From CAYQCE01 sp964415885 (lineage in GTDB: Bacteria > Zixibacteria > MSB-5A5 > JAABVY01 > JAHJOQ01): DNA of 64,000 bases. The position numbers and the translations under genes are program-made. The notes under the pieces were generated by a model that made no database searches, was not told the origin of the DNA, and worked only from the letters and a program-made list of their open reading frames with translations. The stretch lies in the NCBI GenBank assembly GCA_964415885.1, contig CAYQCE010000009.1, positions 1-64,000 of the forward strand. Reading direction: 5' to 3'. This document shows, in pieces, positions 27,689 through 37,258 of the stretch (its first letter is position 1; each line of letters opens with the position of its first letter).

Positions 27689-29053
27689 TTGCGAAATCGA
27701 GTCGACGCAAGAAGAACACGGGTTCTCTCCGAGGGATCGGACAGACCGGGCCCTGTTGTTTACTGGATGAGCCGCGATCAGAGGATGCGCGACAACTGGG
27801 CGCTCATGTACGCGAGTCAAATGGCGAAGGATCGAAGCGCTCCGCTGGTGGTCCTGTTTAGTCTCGTGCCGGAATTTCTCGGAGCGACCGCGCGACAGTA
27901 CGCGTTTATGCTTAACGGTCTGGAGAAGGTTGCAAACGGCCTTGCATCGAAGGGCATACCGTTCAGGCTCGAACTGGGCGAACCGTCAACCACGATTCCG
28001 CAGGCGATCAAGTCTCTGGGAGCATCCATCATCGTATCCGATTTTAATCCGCTTCGCGTCAGCCGGCAGTGGAAGAATGACGTAATCGACCGGGTTGACA
28101 TCCCGGTTATCGAAGTTGATGCTCATAACATCGTGCCATGCTGGCTGGCATCCGATAAACAGGAGTTTGCCGCGAGAACATTCCGACCCAAAGTAATCAG
28201 CAGGCTGGATGACTTCCTGACTGACTTGCCAAACCCTGCAAAGCAGACCTCACCGGAGGGGATTGAATCAACACGCTTCGATTCCCGCTCGGTTTTCTCC
28301 GATCTTCCGATCGATTCGGGTGTCGCTGAAGTAGATTGGATCGAGCCGGGTGAGGATAAGGCGCGGGCAGTACTGAAGCGTTTCATCAAAAACCGTCTGT
28401 CTGATTATGCTGAAGATCGCAACGATCCGAATGCGGATGTCCTGTCTGACCTTTCGCCCTACCTTCACTTCGGTCAGATCTCGGCTCAACGGGTCGCGCT
28501 CGAAATCGCGGCTTCGAATGCGCCAAAAGAGAGCCGGGATGCGTTTATCGAGGAATTGATTGTTCGAAGAGAGTTATCCGACAACTTCTGCTACTACAAC
28601 GATGTGTATGATTCAATTGACGGCTTCCCGGACTGGGCAAAGAGGACGCTTGATGAGCACAGGGGCGATCTTCGTGAGTATCTCTACAGTCGCGATGAGC
28701 TTGAATTCGCCGAGACGCACGATCAGCTTTGGAACGCCGCTCAGATCGAAATGGTGAGACGTGGCAAGATGCACGGGTATATGCGGATGTACTGGGCTAA
28801 GAAGATACTCGAATGGACCGGATCGCCGGAGGATGCACTTGCAGCAACAATCTATCTGAACGACAGGTACGAGTTGGATGGCCGCGATCCGAATGGCTAT
28901 GTTGGTGCAGCCTGGAGCATTGGCGGAGTGCATGATCGAGCGTGGCAGGAACGTCCCGTATACGGAAAGATTCGTTATATGAACTATAGCGGATGTCGGC
29001 GCAAGTTCGATGTCGATGCCTACATCGAGAGAATCGGCGTCTCAAAAAAGTAA
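27689..29053 (+). CDS. Class II deoxyribodipyrimidine (CPD) photolyase
   Basis: This protein of about 454 residues is typical of class II photolyases. It begins near VVYWMSRDQRMRDNWAL and carries the FAD-domain landmarks NFCYYNDVYDS, THDQLWNAAQ, GKMHGYMRMYWAKKILEW, LDGRDPNGYVG and SIGGVHDRAW. It uses blue light and FADH- to split cyclobutane pyrimidine dimers in DNA. I chose TTG27689 because GGGAG stands eight bases before it; the open frame continues back to 27539 with no family-like sequence. Its presence suggests the organism meets sunlight at times. Confidence 0.88.
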   Translation: MRNRVDARRTRVLSEGSDRPGPVVYWMSRDQRMRDNWALMYASQMAKDRSAPLVVLFSLVPEFLGATARQYAFMLNGLEKVANGLASKGIPFRLELGEPSTTIPQAIKSLGASIIVSDFNPLRVSRQWKNDVIDRVDIPVIEVDAHNIVPCWLASDKQEFAARTFRPKVISRLDDFLTDLPNPAKQTSPEGIESTRFDSRSVFSDLPIDSGVAEVDWIEPGEDKARAVLKRFIKNRLSDYAEDRNDPNADVLSDLSPYLHFGQISAQRVALEIAASNAPKESRDAFIEELIVRRELSDNFCYYNDVYDSIDGFPDWAKRTLDEHRGDLREYLYSRDELEFAETHDQLWNAAQIEMVRRGKMHGYMRMYWAKKILEWTGSPEDALAATIYLNDRYELDGRDPNGYVGAAWSIGGVHDRAWQERPVYGKIRYMNYSGCRRKFDVDAYIERIGVSKK

Positions 29054-29193
29054 ACTATCTTGTCCGATTGTCGTACAAGATGCTGAGATTCTTTTTGTTG
29101 AACCTCCCGCAGTTCATCGGGATATTTATTTTCACGGATGACAGTCCACCGAGACTCTTTTTTTGAGTTCGATGTCTAAGGAGAAACGCTTTA

Positions 29194-32100
29194 ATGGAAT
29201 CCGGATCGCATGATGACGACAGGACTCAAGGTGTTACCATAGTCCAACCGGGTACTCAAATTGCGCATTATGATGTAGTCGAGAAGATCGGCGAAGGCGG
29301 TATGGGAGAGGTGTATCTTGCAAATGATACTCGACTGAATCGCAAGGTTGCGCTGAAGTTTCTCCCGACGCACTTCCTCGCCGATAAAAGTGCCAAGGCG
29401 CGATTCGTGCGGGAGGCGCAATCCGCCGCCGGTCTTGACCATCCGAACATCATCACGATCTACGAAGTCAGCGAGTTCAACGGCCGCCCGTTCTTCGCCA
29501 TGCAGTACCTTGAGGGTGACTCTCTCAAAGACCTGATTACCCGCGCGGAGATGCCGGTCGAGAAGATACTCGATGTCGCGATCCAGATAACATCCGGCCT
29601 AAAGCATGCTCATGAAAAGGGCGTGATTCACCGGGATATAAAGCCGGGAAATATCAGCGTGGACAAGACCGGCCGAGCTGTGATTCTCGATTTCGGCCTT
29701 GCTGCCGTTGAAAGCGAGGAGGCTCTTACACAGGCTGGAACCACGCTCGGGACGATCGGCTACATGGCTCCGGAGCAGATACAGGGGAAAGAGGTCGACG
29801 GCAGAAGCGACATCTTCTCCATGGGTGTCGTGCTGTTTGAGATGCTTGCGCGAACCGCGCCGTTCAAGCGAGACTCGCAGGCATCCACAATTAACGCCGT
29901 GCTGAATGAGCATCCCGGTCCTCTTTCGAACTACCGTGAGAATGTTGAGCAGGGGTTCGAGGAGGTTGTGAGCCGTGCGCTGGATAAGGATGTCGAAACG
30001 CGGTATCAGTCGGCTTCCGGCATGCTTGCCGATTTGAAGCGCCTGAAGAAAATACTCGATCCGGAATCATCGACGAAGACATTCGTATCGGTTGGTAGCC
30101 GGAAGAGCGATTCCGGGAAGAGGCGATTTGCGATCACAGGTGGACTTTTGAGCATCGCGGTGGTTGTAGCGCTTCTTCTCATATTCCTCGCGAGCGACGG
30201 CACTTTCTTTGGCAATGGTGTCGGCCCAATGGGCACCGGGACCGCGACTGCCGGACAGTGGGCGTCGTCGATAGCGGTCCTGCCCTTCATGGATTTCAGC
30301 AGCGAGCAGAATCAGGAGTATTTCTGCGACGGCATGACTGATGCTATAATCAGTAAGCTCACGGGGATTGACGAACTCAAGGTAATCTCCATGACCTCTG
30401 TAATGCGATACAAGTCTGAGGATCGTGACCTCGAGAAAATCGGCGAGGATCTCGATGTTGGCGCTGTTTTGGACGGTAGTGTGCAGAAGGAGGGGGACAA
30501 CATACGCGTGAGCGCGCGGCTTGTCGATGTCGAGAATGGCCAGCAGCTCTGGTCGCGTCAGTTCGACCGCAAACTGGAGAGCGTGTTCGCGATCCAGGAT
30601 GAGATATCTCGCAATATAGTGGATGTACTGAAGCTTGAACTCCTCGGTACTGAGCAAAAGACTCTTACTCAGAGGCACACGGATAATATCGATGCATACA
30701 ATCTATACGTTCAAGGCCGATTTTTCTGGCGTAAACGTACGGATGAAGCCCTGAGGACAGCCATAGATTACTTCGAGAGGGCAATCGAGCTCGATTCAAA
30801 CTACGCTCTGGCATATGCGGGCCTGGCCGACGCCTGGGCAGTCCTTCCCGGCTACAGCACATCTCCGGAGGACTCCGCGACGGTGATGGCTGAGAAGGCC
30901 GCTACCCGAGCTGTCGAGTTAAACAGCAGTATTGCTGAGGCACATGCCTCCCTTGGGTTGACTCTTATGAACCTCGGCAATCTTCAGGAGGCGAGAGAGA
31001 GTCTCGAGAGAGCCATCGATCTGAACCCGGGCTACTCATGGGCGCATACATGGTATTCCAATGTTCTCGGACAGTTGGGCATGAAGGAAGAGTCGCTAAA
31101 GGAATTGGAAATTGCGTATGAGCTCGATCCGCTCTCTATAGTGAATCTGATGAATCTCGCTTCGGACCGATCAGAGCAGGGTCGGGTCGAGAGGGCGATT
31201 GAACTGTTGGAGCGCGCTCTCGAGATTGAAGAGAATGTCAAGATATATGCGATGTATGCCACAGTTCTGTCGCGGGCAGGACGACCCGACGAGGCAATCG
31301 ATCAGTACGAGAAGGCTATCGCGCTGTTTCCCGAGATGACATCTGCATGGAACAGCCTGGCATATATGTGCGGAGAGAATGTGAGCTACGACTCCGGTCT
31401 CGTAGTTTTTGATCGATGCCTGGAAGCCAATCCGGGTAATGCTGAGGTCTATACCGACAAGGGTTGGTATCAATCCCGCTATGGTGATCTCGAAGGCGCA
31501 CGACAATCCGCGCAGAAGGCGCTGTCGATAGATCCAAGCCGACAGAAGGCAGGGCAGCTCCTGTTCACAGCCGCCATGTATCAGCAGGAATGGGATGTCG
31601 CCGGCTCGTTGCTCGAGAGATTCAAGGAATTCATACCACCCAGCGAAGTGATGGCGCATGCCGAACTCGAGAAGGCACGGGCAGTGCTCTATGCCTATCA
31701 GGGCCGATTGGAGGACGCGATAGCGTTAGTTGAGCGTGAGTTCGAATACGATTCGGAGAGCGATTACAATCGTGAAGTGGCCGCGAGAAAGACCATGGCC
31801 GCCGGTTTCTACGTTGCTTTTGAAAAATACGAGGAAGCTCTTTCAGCGATAAGACAGGCTACAAGATACAGCGAGAAGGTGTTCGGCAAACAGAGCAGGT
31901 GTGACAACAACTACAATCGATACGCCCGGCTCCTTGCCTTAAACGGCGAGATTGCCCGAGCCACAGAGATTGGAGCAGAGTATAGTGAATGCTGGGTTGC
32001 GCAGGATACGATCTTTGAAGTCTTATCGGACAGGATACAGGCGCACATTTACTATGCCGACGGAGAGTACGATACTGCCGGCGATTTCTATCTGGAAGTT

Positions 32101-32436
32101 ATTGATGCGATGAAGAGAAATCGTAAGAGCGTAATGGACTTCACACTTCGCTACAACTGCGCTCTCGCTCTTAACAATGCCGAAAGGTTCAGGGAGACTA
32201 TCGAAGTCCTGTCGCCGGTTATTGATAACTACGCAGAGAATGAACGGTTTTCCGATCCAACAGCATGCGTGCACTCCTACTATGTACTTGGCGTAGCCTA
32301 TGCTGAGACAAGCCAGATCGAGCCCGCGATTGAGCACATCGAGACATTCCTGAGTTTCTGGGGAAACGGTGATCCCGGGCTTCGTGGAGTTGAGGATGCC
32401 CGCGATCGTCTAAAACGACTGAGGTCGCAGACATAG
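29194..32436 (+). CDS. Membrane Ser/Thr protein kinase with TolB-like domain and TPR repeats
   Basis: This is a 1080-residue protein. The cytosolic kinase domain (about 24-290) has IGEGGMGEVY, the ATP-anchoring K55 in VALKF, HRDIKPGN (146-153), DFGL (166) and APE (192). One membrane helix follows at about 312-333. Beyond it come a TolB/FlgO-like domain (SIAVLPFMDFSSEQNQEYF to about residue 480) and about 600 residues of tetratricopeptide repeats. All catalytic residues are intact. The outer part could sense or bind partners in the periplasm, or the TPRs could dock substrates. ATG29194 follows AAGGAG. Its target is unknown; the two-component pair about 2.5 kb downstream is a possibility only. 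Confidence 0.92.
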   Translation: MESGSHDDDRTQGVTIVQPGTQIAHYDVVEKIGEGGMGEVYLANDTRLNRKVALKFLPTHFLADKSAKARFVREAQSAAGLDHPNIITIYEVSEFNGRPFFAMQYLEGDSLKDLITRAEMPVEKILDVAIQITSGLKHAHEKGVIHRDIKPGNISVDKTGRAVILDFGLAAVESEEALTQAGTTLGTIGYMAPEQIQGKEVDGRSDIFSMGVVLFEMLARTAPFKRDSQASTINAVLNEHPGPLSNYRENVEQGFEEVVSRALDKDVETRYQSASGMLADLKRLKKILDPESSTKTFVSVGSRKSDSGKRRFAITGGLLSIAVVVALLLIFLASDGTFFGNGVGPMGTGTATAGQWASSIAVLPFMDFSSEQNQEYFCDGMTDAIISKLTGIDELKVISMTSVMRYKSEDRDLEKIGEDLDVGAVLDGSVQKEGDNIRVSARLVDVENGQQLWSRQFDRKLESVFAIQDEISRNIVDVLKLELLGTEQKTLTQRHTDNIDAYNLYVQGRFFWRKRTDEALRTAIDYFERAIELDSNYALAYAGLADAWAVLPGYSTSPEDSATVMAEKAATRAVELNSSIAEAHASLGLTLMNLGNLQEARESLERAIDLNPGYSWAHTWYSNVLGQLGMKEESLKELEIAYELDPLSIVNLMNLASDRSEQGRVERAIELLERALEIEENVKIYAMYATVLSRAGRPDEAIDQYEKAIALFPEMTSAWNSLAYMCGENVSYDSGLVVFDRCLEANPGNAEVYTDKGWYQSRYGDLEGARQSAQKALSIDPSRQKAGQLLFTAAMYQQEWDVAGSLLERFKEFIPPSEVMAHAELEKARAVLYAYQGRLEDAIALVEREFEYDSESDYNREVAARKTMAAGFYVAFEKYEEALSAIRQATRYSEKVFGKQSRCDNNYNRYARLLALNGEIARATEIGAEYSECWVAQDTIFEVLSDRIQAHIYYADGEYDTAGDFYLEVIDAMKRNRKSVMDFTLRYNCALALNNAERFRETIEVLSPVIDNYAENERFSDPTACVHSYYVLGVAYAETSQIEPAIEHIETFLSFWGNGDPGLRGVEDARDRLKRLRSQT

Positions 32437-32463
32437 GTTCTCGCGTCGCGAACCTTCGCTTTT
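32435..32463 (+). terminator. Hairpin at end of kinase gene
   Basis: AGGTTC (32435-32440) pairs with GAACCT (32450-32455), and a TCGCTTTT tail follows. It is a modest intrinsic terminator candidate that includes the stop codon region. Confidence 0.4.
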
Positions 32464-32686
32464 ACCCGCCTGACACGGGGGAACATTCATTTGCCCGAAT
32501 ACGTTGTGAAAATTGGAGATTAAAGATTTCCTGCCGCGAGATGTAGAAGCAGCTAATCAGAGACTGGTCTGAGGTCGGTCTTTTGTCTTTGATAATGTGT
32601 ACGTTGTCTATCCATGTTAGCAACAACAATCAATTGTCGTATATAAGCAAATCTATGATGGAACTAAAGAATACGGAGAATTTGTC

Positions 32687-34582
32687 ATGAAAAGCATGCG
32701 TTTGAAAGCCGCTGTATTGGGCGCCAGCTTATGTCTCACGATTCTGCCTGCCGTTTTGTTCGGAATCTCCTCACAGCATCCGGACGACAAGGTACAGTCG
32801 TGGGAGATTGAAGCGGAATTGAACCCGCAGATGCTGCGAAAGATAATCCATGAGCACGGAGGCGAGTGGTGCGCTACACAGAATGTCTGGCAGGAGCATG
32901 CCGCAGAGCAGGAATCCCAGTTCAGCCCTCAGTTGCCATGTCCTTCGCAGGGTGCCTGCGACAATCCGAACACCCGAGATCTCTACCTTCCGTCACCAGG
33001 AGAGGAGGTCTACTACGTTCGCCTGAAGTTCAATGTATTTGCTCTCAACGATGGCTCGCTTCTGGCTGCCACCGAGACTGTAATCGCGCAGAGCGTTGAG
33101 CGTCTCAACGCGGACTATGCGCCGGGCGGAATTCAGTTCTTGTACGAATATGAGCAAATCAACGACACCGACTATCGGTATTTTACGAATGATGAGGAAC
33201 TCCTTATGAAGGGCATTTATGCGGAGAGCCCGTCCACGCAGCTAAACATATTCGTCGTTGATATCAATGAGTCATATATAGGTGTCGGAACTTTCCCGTG
33301 GGACAACCGTGCTCTTACGGCTCAGGGTGGGATAATCATTGATGACAACGTTATCGCGCAGCAGTTTACTACTCTGTCACATGAGGTTGGTCACTGCCTC
33401 GGTCTTTGGCATACATTCCACGGTGTCTCCGAGGTCGGCCAGTGCGGCGGATGCTATGAGGAAGCCGGGACGACTCAGGGGGATGTGAAAGGCGACTTCT
33501 GTCAGGATACGGACCCGACACCCACGAACTTCACATGCAGTCCTCCGGGCGGAACGGACCCATGCAGCGGTATCAGCTGGGGACCGACGGATGTGCAGAA
33601 TTACATGGGCTATTCACCTGATGCCTGTCAGACCGAGTTTTCGACCGAGCAGTTTGCGCGATCGCGTTGCTGGACTCAGGCAGAGCTAACATCCTGGCTC
33701 GACCAGGATGTTGATTCGGACGGGATTCTCAATCCGGACGACAACTGTCCGCTCGTGGCGAATGTTGACCAGTTCGATGGTGATGGAGACGGCGTCGGCG
33801 ACGACTGCGATAATTGCCTCACAACCTCGAACCCTTATCAGTTCGACGGCGATCTCGACGGGACCGGTGATTCCTGCGATGTCTGCACCGACTCCGACTC
33901 CGACGGCTATGGTGATCCCGGTTATGCCCTGAACGAATGTCCGGATGACAACTGCCCGTTCGAGGCGAATGCGGATCAGCTCGACTCCGACGGCGACACA
34001 TACGGCGATGCTTGTGACAACTGCCCGTCGATATACAATATATATCAGTATGACGAGGACGGAGATGGCACCGGCGATCCGTGCGAGCCGTCCGGTTTGT
34101 ACATGCAATGCTGCCTCGACCTTCCACCTGCCTATGTTGGTGAGCTGTTCAGCTACACTTTCCGGGCAGTTGGTGGAACGGAACCGTACACGTTCCGCAA
34201 AGGCATTGGTACTCTCCCGGCGGGGCTATCTCTTGATGCCAACACCGGTGAGCTTTCCGGCAGTCCGGCATTCAAGTTCGAGTACTTCTTCTCGATTATC
34301 GTTGAGGATGTCGGTGGTTTAGAGGATACGGTTGGTGTGCCGTTCCCGATCGATGATCCTCCTCCGCCACCGTGGATCTGCGGTGACGTGAATGACAGCG
34401 ATGGTATTGATATTGATGATATCGTGTACACGATCTCGTATGTCTTCCAAGGCGGACCGGCGCCGATGCCGGAGGAATCCGGTGACGTGAATTGCTCCGG
34501 CGCAGTCGACATCGATGATATTGTCTACCTGATCGACTACGTCTTCACCGGCGGAGATGATCCATGTACAGCCTGTCTGTAA
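32687..34582 (+). CDS. Secreted M43/pappalysin-type zinc metalloprotease with Ca-binding repeats and dockerin
   Basis: This 631-residue exported protein begins with a signal peptide. The protease domain carries the zinc motif HEVGHCLGLWH (H232, E233, H236, H242) and a Met-turn NYMGYSPD. From about residue 340 come thrombospondin type 3-like calcium repeats (DSDGILNPDDNCP and similar). A putative Ig domain lies at about 470-545. Last are two dockerin-like calcium loops (SDGIDIDDIVYTISYVF and SGAVDIDDIVYLIDYVF). It should cut proteins outside the cell in a calcium-dependent way. There is no C-terminal sorting domain, so the dockerin-like end may anchor it to a partner. The start is ATG32687 after ACGGAG. 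Confidence 0.88.
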   Translation: MKSMRLKAAVLGASLCLTILPAVLFGISSQHPDDKVQSWEIEAELNPQMLRKIIHEHGGEWCATQNVWQEHAAEQESQFSPQLPCPSQGACDNPNTRDLYLPSPGEEVYYVRLKFNVFALNDGSLLAATETVIAQSVERLNADYAPGGIQFLYEYEQINDTDYRYFTNDEELLMKGIYAESPSTQLNIFVVDINESYIGVGTFPWDNRALTAQGGIIIDDNVIAQQFTTLSHEVGHCLGLWHTFHGVSEVGQCGGCYEEAGTTQGDVKGDFCQDTDPTPTNFTCSPPGGTDPCSGISWGPTDVQNYMGYSPDACQTEFSTEQFARSRCWTQAELTSWLDQDVDSDGILNPDDNCPLVANVDQFDGDGDGVGDDCDNCLTTSNPYQFDGDLDGTGDSCDVCTDSDSDGYGDPGYALNECPDDNCPFEANADQLDSDGDTYGDACDNCPSIYNIYQYDEDGDGTGDPCEPSGLYMQCCLDLPPAYVGELFSYTFRAVGGTEPYTFRKGIGTLPAGLSLDANTGELSGSPAFKFEYFFSIIVEDVGGLEDTVGVPFPIDDPPPPPWICGDVNDSDGIDIDDIVYTISYVFQGGPAPMPEESGDVNCSGAVDIDDIVYLIDYVFTGGDDPCTACL

Positions 34583-34610
34583 TCGGACGATAATCTCGTC
34601 TTAGGAGATT

Positions 34611-34644
34611 AAAGCCCCCGGGTAACAGTCCGGGGGCTTTCCTG
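34611..34644 (+). terminator. Rho-independent terminator after metalloprotease
   Basis: AAAGCCCCCGG (34611-34621) pairs over 11 bases with 34630-34640 around an 8-base loop, followed by a T-rich stretch. Because the stem begins with A and ends with T runs it could work in both directions. Confidence 0.8.
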
Positions 34645-34740
34645 TTTTGTACGCACCAGGTTTCGCCTGATCCTGCGTCCGCGCTCTACGGCCGTTTGAC
34701 CCCGCGCAACCCCAACGGTCCCTTCGCTTATGCGGCACTG

Positions 34741-34781
34741 CGGTCAGATCAAACCCGCCAACGGCGCGCAGGATCTGACCG
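34741..34781 (+). other. Stable stem-loop in the protease-kinase intergenic region
   Basis: Bases 34741-34750 pair perfectly with 34772-34781 (10 bp), and the enclosed CGCC/GGCG can form a small inner hairpin. It sits in a 342-base gap between a terminator (34611-34644) and a promoter (34866-34893). The rest of the gap shows a weak GC hairpin near 34811-34834 and no gene. Confidence 0.4.
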
Positions 34782-34865
34782 AACCCCACCAGGGATCTTC
34801 TGAAGCGCCCGAGGGCCGGGGGCCTTTTCTTTGGCATCTCAGTGGCGGTTTTCTCTCCAAATCGG

Positions 34866-34893
34866 TTGACCTCGCGCGATACTGGGCTATATT
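34866..34893 (+). promoter_or_regulatory. Sigma-70-like promoter for the histidine kinase operon
   Basis: TTGACC (34866-34871) and TATATT (34888-34893) are spaced by 16 bases. The expected start of transcription near 34900 is 25 bases before ATG34925, which supports that start over longer in-frame ones. Confidence 0.55.
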
Positions 34894-34924
34894 CGTCGTG
34901 ACCAGTTTGGCTGTTGCGGATGCG

Positions 34925-37228
34925 ATGAATAGAATGACCCTCTCGATATTATGTTTGTGCCTTGTTCTCTGCCTGATTCCATCTGTCAGTGCAAGCGGCG
35001 TTGAGCATTTGAAAATCGATCCGGTTCGGGATTCGATGGCGTTGCCGTGCAGATTCGATTTGTTAAGAAGCAAAGTGTTCTGGGACAGTCAGAGGCTCTC
35101 GAAGCGCACAGGTCTCTACAGAGCTGTGAGATGGAGGGTAGACGGTTCGATGGGCTCGTATGTGGCGGTGAACAACTGGCTTATCAGCGATGCGAGATCC
35201 GGCATCGTGCTCTACGACGATATCGGCTCGGAAAGCACTATCGAACATGTTAATGTACCTACGTCGAAGATCAGCGATGTGGAGGCATATCATCTCGACG
35301 ACGATTCGACTGCGGAGCTGATTGTCACCTACTCACGGGACGATACCGCATGGGTTGAGCTGTTCAAGATCTCGAGCGACGACTCGATGAAAGCATTCCT
35401 GGCTACGGGCGAGGATCGAGATGGCAGCGGGCATTGGGACGGCTCCGCAGCGATCATCGGGCACTATGATGTCAACGGTGACGGCATCGAGGAGATATTC
35501 TTCAGTGTTGACACCGGGTACGATCTCTATCCTCGTGGATTGGTATGTCTGGACTGGACAGATGGGAGCATCTTGTGGAACGTGCCGCTTTCGAGTCTTA
35601 TTGGTAAGGAGACTTTTCGTATCGTGACGCGCCCGGATGGTATGAACGTCATTACGTTCGAGATCGGTTCCAAAGCGAACAACGCTGTCGCGGGGGAGCT
35701 GACCGACAGGAGGTCGTATATGGCGTGTGCGAGCCTCGAAGGCGATCTCCTGTGGGCGATCCCGTCTGGCGAGAAATTCACGTCTGCGAAGCTTGCATAC
35801 CTGGATTTCGACGGGGACGGATACGTCGAGGTCCTCATGCAGTGGACCCCCGAGGCAGAGATGCTCTTATGCGAGCGGGAAGATGACTACAATCCGGAAC
35901 ACTACCTTCAGATTATCGACCTTTACGGGAATGTGATCAGAAGGATGTCCCTGGGGAAGGGTTTGCAGGTGCGTTGCACGCAGGCGGTCGATATGCTCGA
36001 CGGTAGGGGGATGCAGATTGTTGTGTCTTTCACTGATAATTTGATACGAACCTATGACCTGAACCTCGAGCTTAAGCGCTCCGTTACTACATATACTTCA
36101 TTCGTAATAGTAGGCTTCCATAACTTCACCGGTGATGAGACTCGAGAGTTTTTTGCAAAATCGGATGATTCGCGTATGTGGATTCTCGATGCGGATTTCG
36201 AACCGCTGGCCCAGATTGGTTTCGCCGAGCCGCTCGTCTATCCATCACTCTATCCTTTGGATGATGATGATCGGTACGGTATCATCGCGGGGATTGAGGC
36301 CGGACACGAATTTCGTCGAATGGTCGTAGCGGATCTCCCGTGGAACTATGTTTTTTACCGCAAGCCGTGGCTGGCGTTTCTTGCAGCTTTTGTGCCCATG
36401 TTTCTCATAGCCTCGTTCGCTGTGTTTCACGGCGCTCGTATGAGACATAAGAACAGACAGATATCGAAGGCTCGCGATGATCTCGATGCCGCCCTGATAG
36501 AGCTGAGAGATACGCAGCAGAAGCTCGTTGCCGCCGAGAAATTCCGGGAAGCCAGGAGTATCGCAGGAGGCTTTGCCCATGAGATACGTAACGCCTTGTT
36601 TCCGGCTCGCGGCATTCTGTCCCGCATGGCTCAAACTGTCTCCGGCGGAGAATCTGCGGATTTGAACGAGCTCGCATCGCACAGCCGCTTCGCGGACAGG
36701 TCCATAGCCAAAGCAATCGAGCTGACTACACTAATCACCAAGTATACCAGGATCGAGTCTGAATATGATCCGCAGCGCGTCTTGATAGATCCGGTCATTC
36801 GGGATGTTCTGAGCGAGAACAGGATCCGCGTGGAAGAGATGGATGTCGAGGTGAATGTCTCCGGTGAATCAGATACCGAAGTTGTATCGAATCGCAAGCA
36901 ACTCTATTCCGTACTGAACAATTTGCTTCTTAACAGCCTCGACGCTTTAGCGCAGTCTGATGAACGAGAAATCGAGATTCGCTGGAGGCGGAGCAAGGAG
37001 AATGGAGTGACTCTCGTCTGGCGCGATACCGGCTGCGGAATACCGGAGGAAAATCTCGGTCGGGTGTTCGAGTCCTTTTTCTCAACCAAGCCTGACAAGG
37101 GAACCGGGATAGGACTTGCGACAGTTAAGAAGATCATTGAACTATATGAGGGGACAGTGACTGTCAGCAGTGATGGCCGGAACGGTGCGGTGTTTGAGAT
37201 AACTATGAAAGACGCACTCGAAAGTTGA
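34925..37228 (+). CDS. Sensor histidine kinase with periplasmic repeat domain
   Basis: This is a 767-residue protein. A signal-anchor (MNRMTLSILCLCLVLCLIPS) leads into a periplasmic region of about 450 residues with FG-GAP/beta-propeller-like calcium signatures (DVNGDGIEEI, DFDGDGYVEV). One membrane helix (about 480-503), a coiled coil and the kinase core follow. The phospho-accepting histidine is H552 in FAHEIRNALFPARG. The ATP site has NNLLLNSLDAL, DTGCGIP and GTGIGLATVKKI. It autophosphorylates and should pass phosphate to the sigma-54 activator 30 bases downstream. The signal sensed is unknown. ATG34925 fits the promoter; a longer open frame upstream crosses it and is not convincing. Confidence 0.88.
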   Translation: MNRMTLSILCLCLVLCLIPSVSASGVEHLKIDPVRDSMALPCRFDLLRSKVFWDSQRLSKRTGLYRAVRWRVDGSMGSYVAVNNWLISDARSGIVLYDDIGSESTIEHVNVPTSKISDVEAYHLDDDSTAELIVTYSRDDTAWVELFKISSDDSMKAFLATGEDRDGSGHWDGSAAIIGHYDVNGDGIEEIFFSVDTGYDLYPRGLVCLDWTDGSILWNVPLSSLIGKETFRIVTRPDGMNVITFEIGSKANNAVAGELTDRRSYMACASLEGDLLWAIPSGEKFTSAKLAYLDFDGDGYVEVLMQWTPEAEMLLCEREDDYNPEHYLQIIDLYGNVIRRMSLGKGLQVRCTQAVDMLDGRGMQIVVSFTDNLIRTYDLNLELKRSVTTYTSFVIVGFHNFTGDETREFFAKSDDSRMWILDADFEPLAQIGFAEPLVYPSLYPLDDDDRYGIIAGIEAGHEFRRMVVADLPWNYVFYRKPWLAFLAAFVPMFLIASFAVFHGARMRHKNRQISKARDDLDAALIELRDTQQKLVAAEKFREARSIAGGFAHEIRNALFPARGILSRMAQTVSGGESADLNELASHSRFADRSIAKAIELTTLITKYTRIESEYDPQRVLIDPVIRDVLSENRIRVEEMDVEVNVSGESDTEVVSNRKQLYSVLNNLLLNSLDALAQSDEREIEIRWRRSKENGVTLVWRDTGCGIPEENLGRVFESFFSTKPDKGTGIGLATVKKIIELYEGTVTVSSDGRNGAVFEITMKDALES

Positions 37229-37258
37229 GATTCGTATTGCTGTCTAAAGGGAGGAAAC

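Noticed and set aside
33686..34108. Valine/isoleucine-rich minus-strand frame over the metalloprotease repeats
   Set aside because: Antisense image of the Asp-rich calcium repeats; not a gene.
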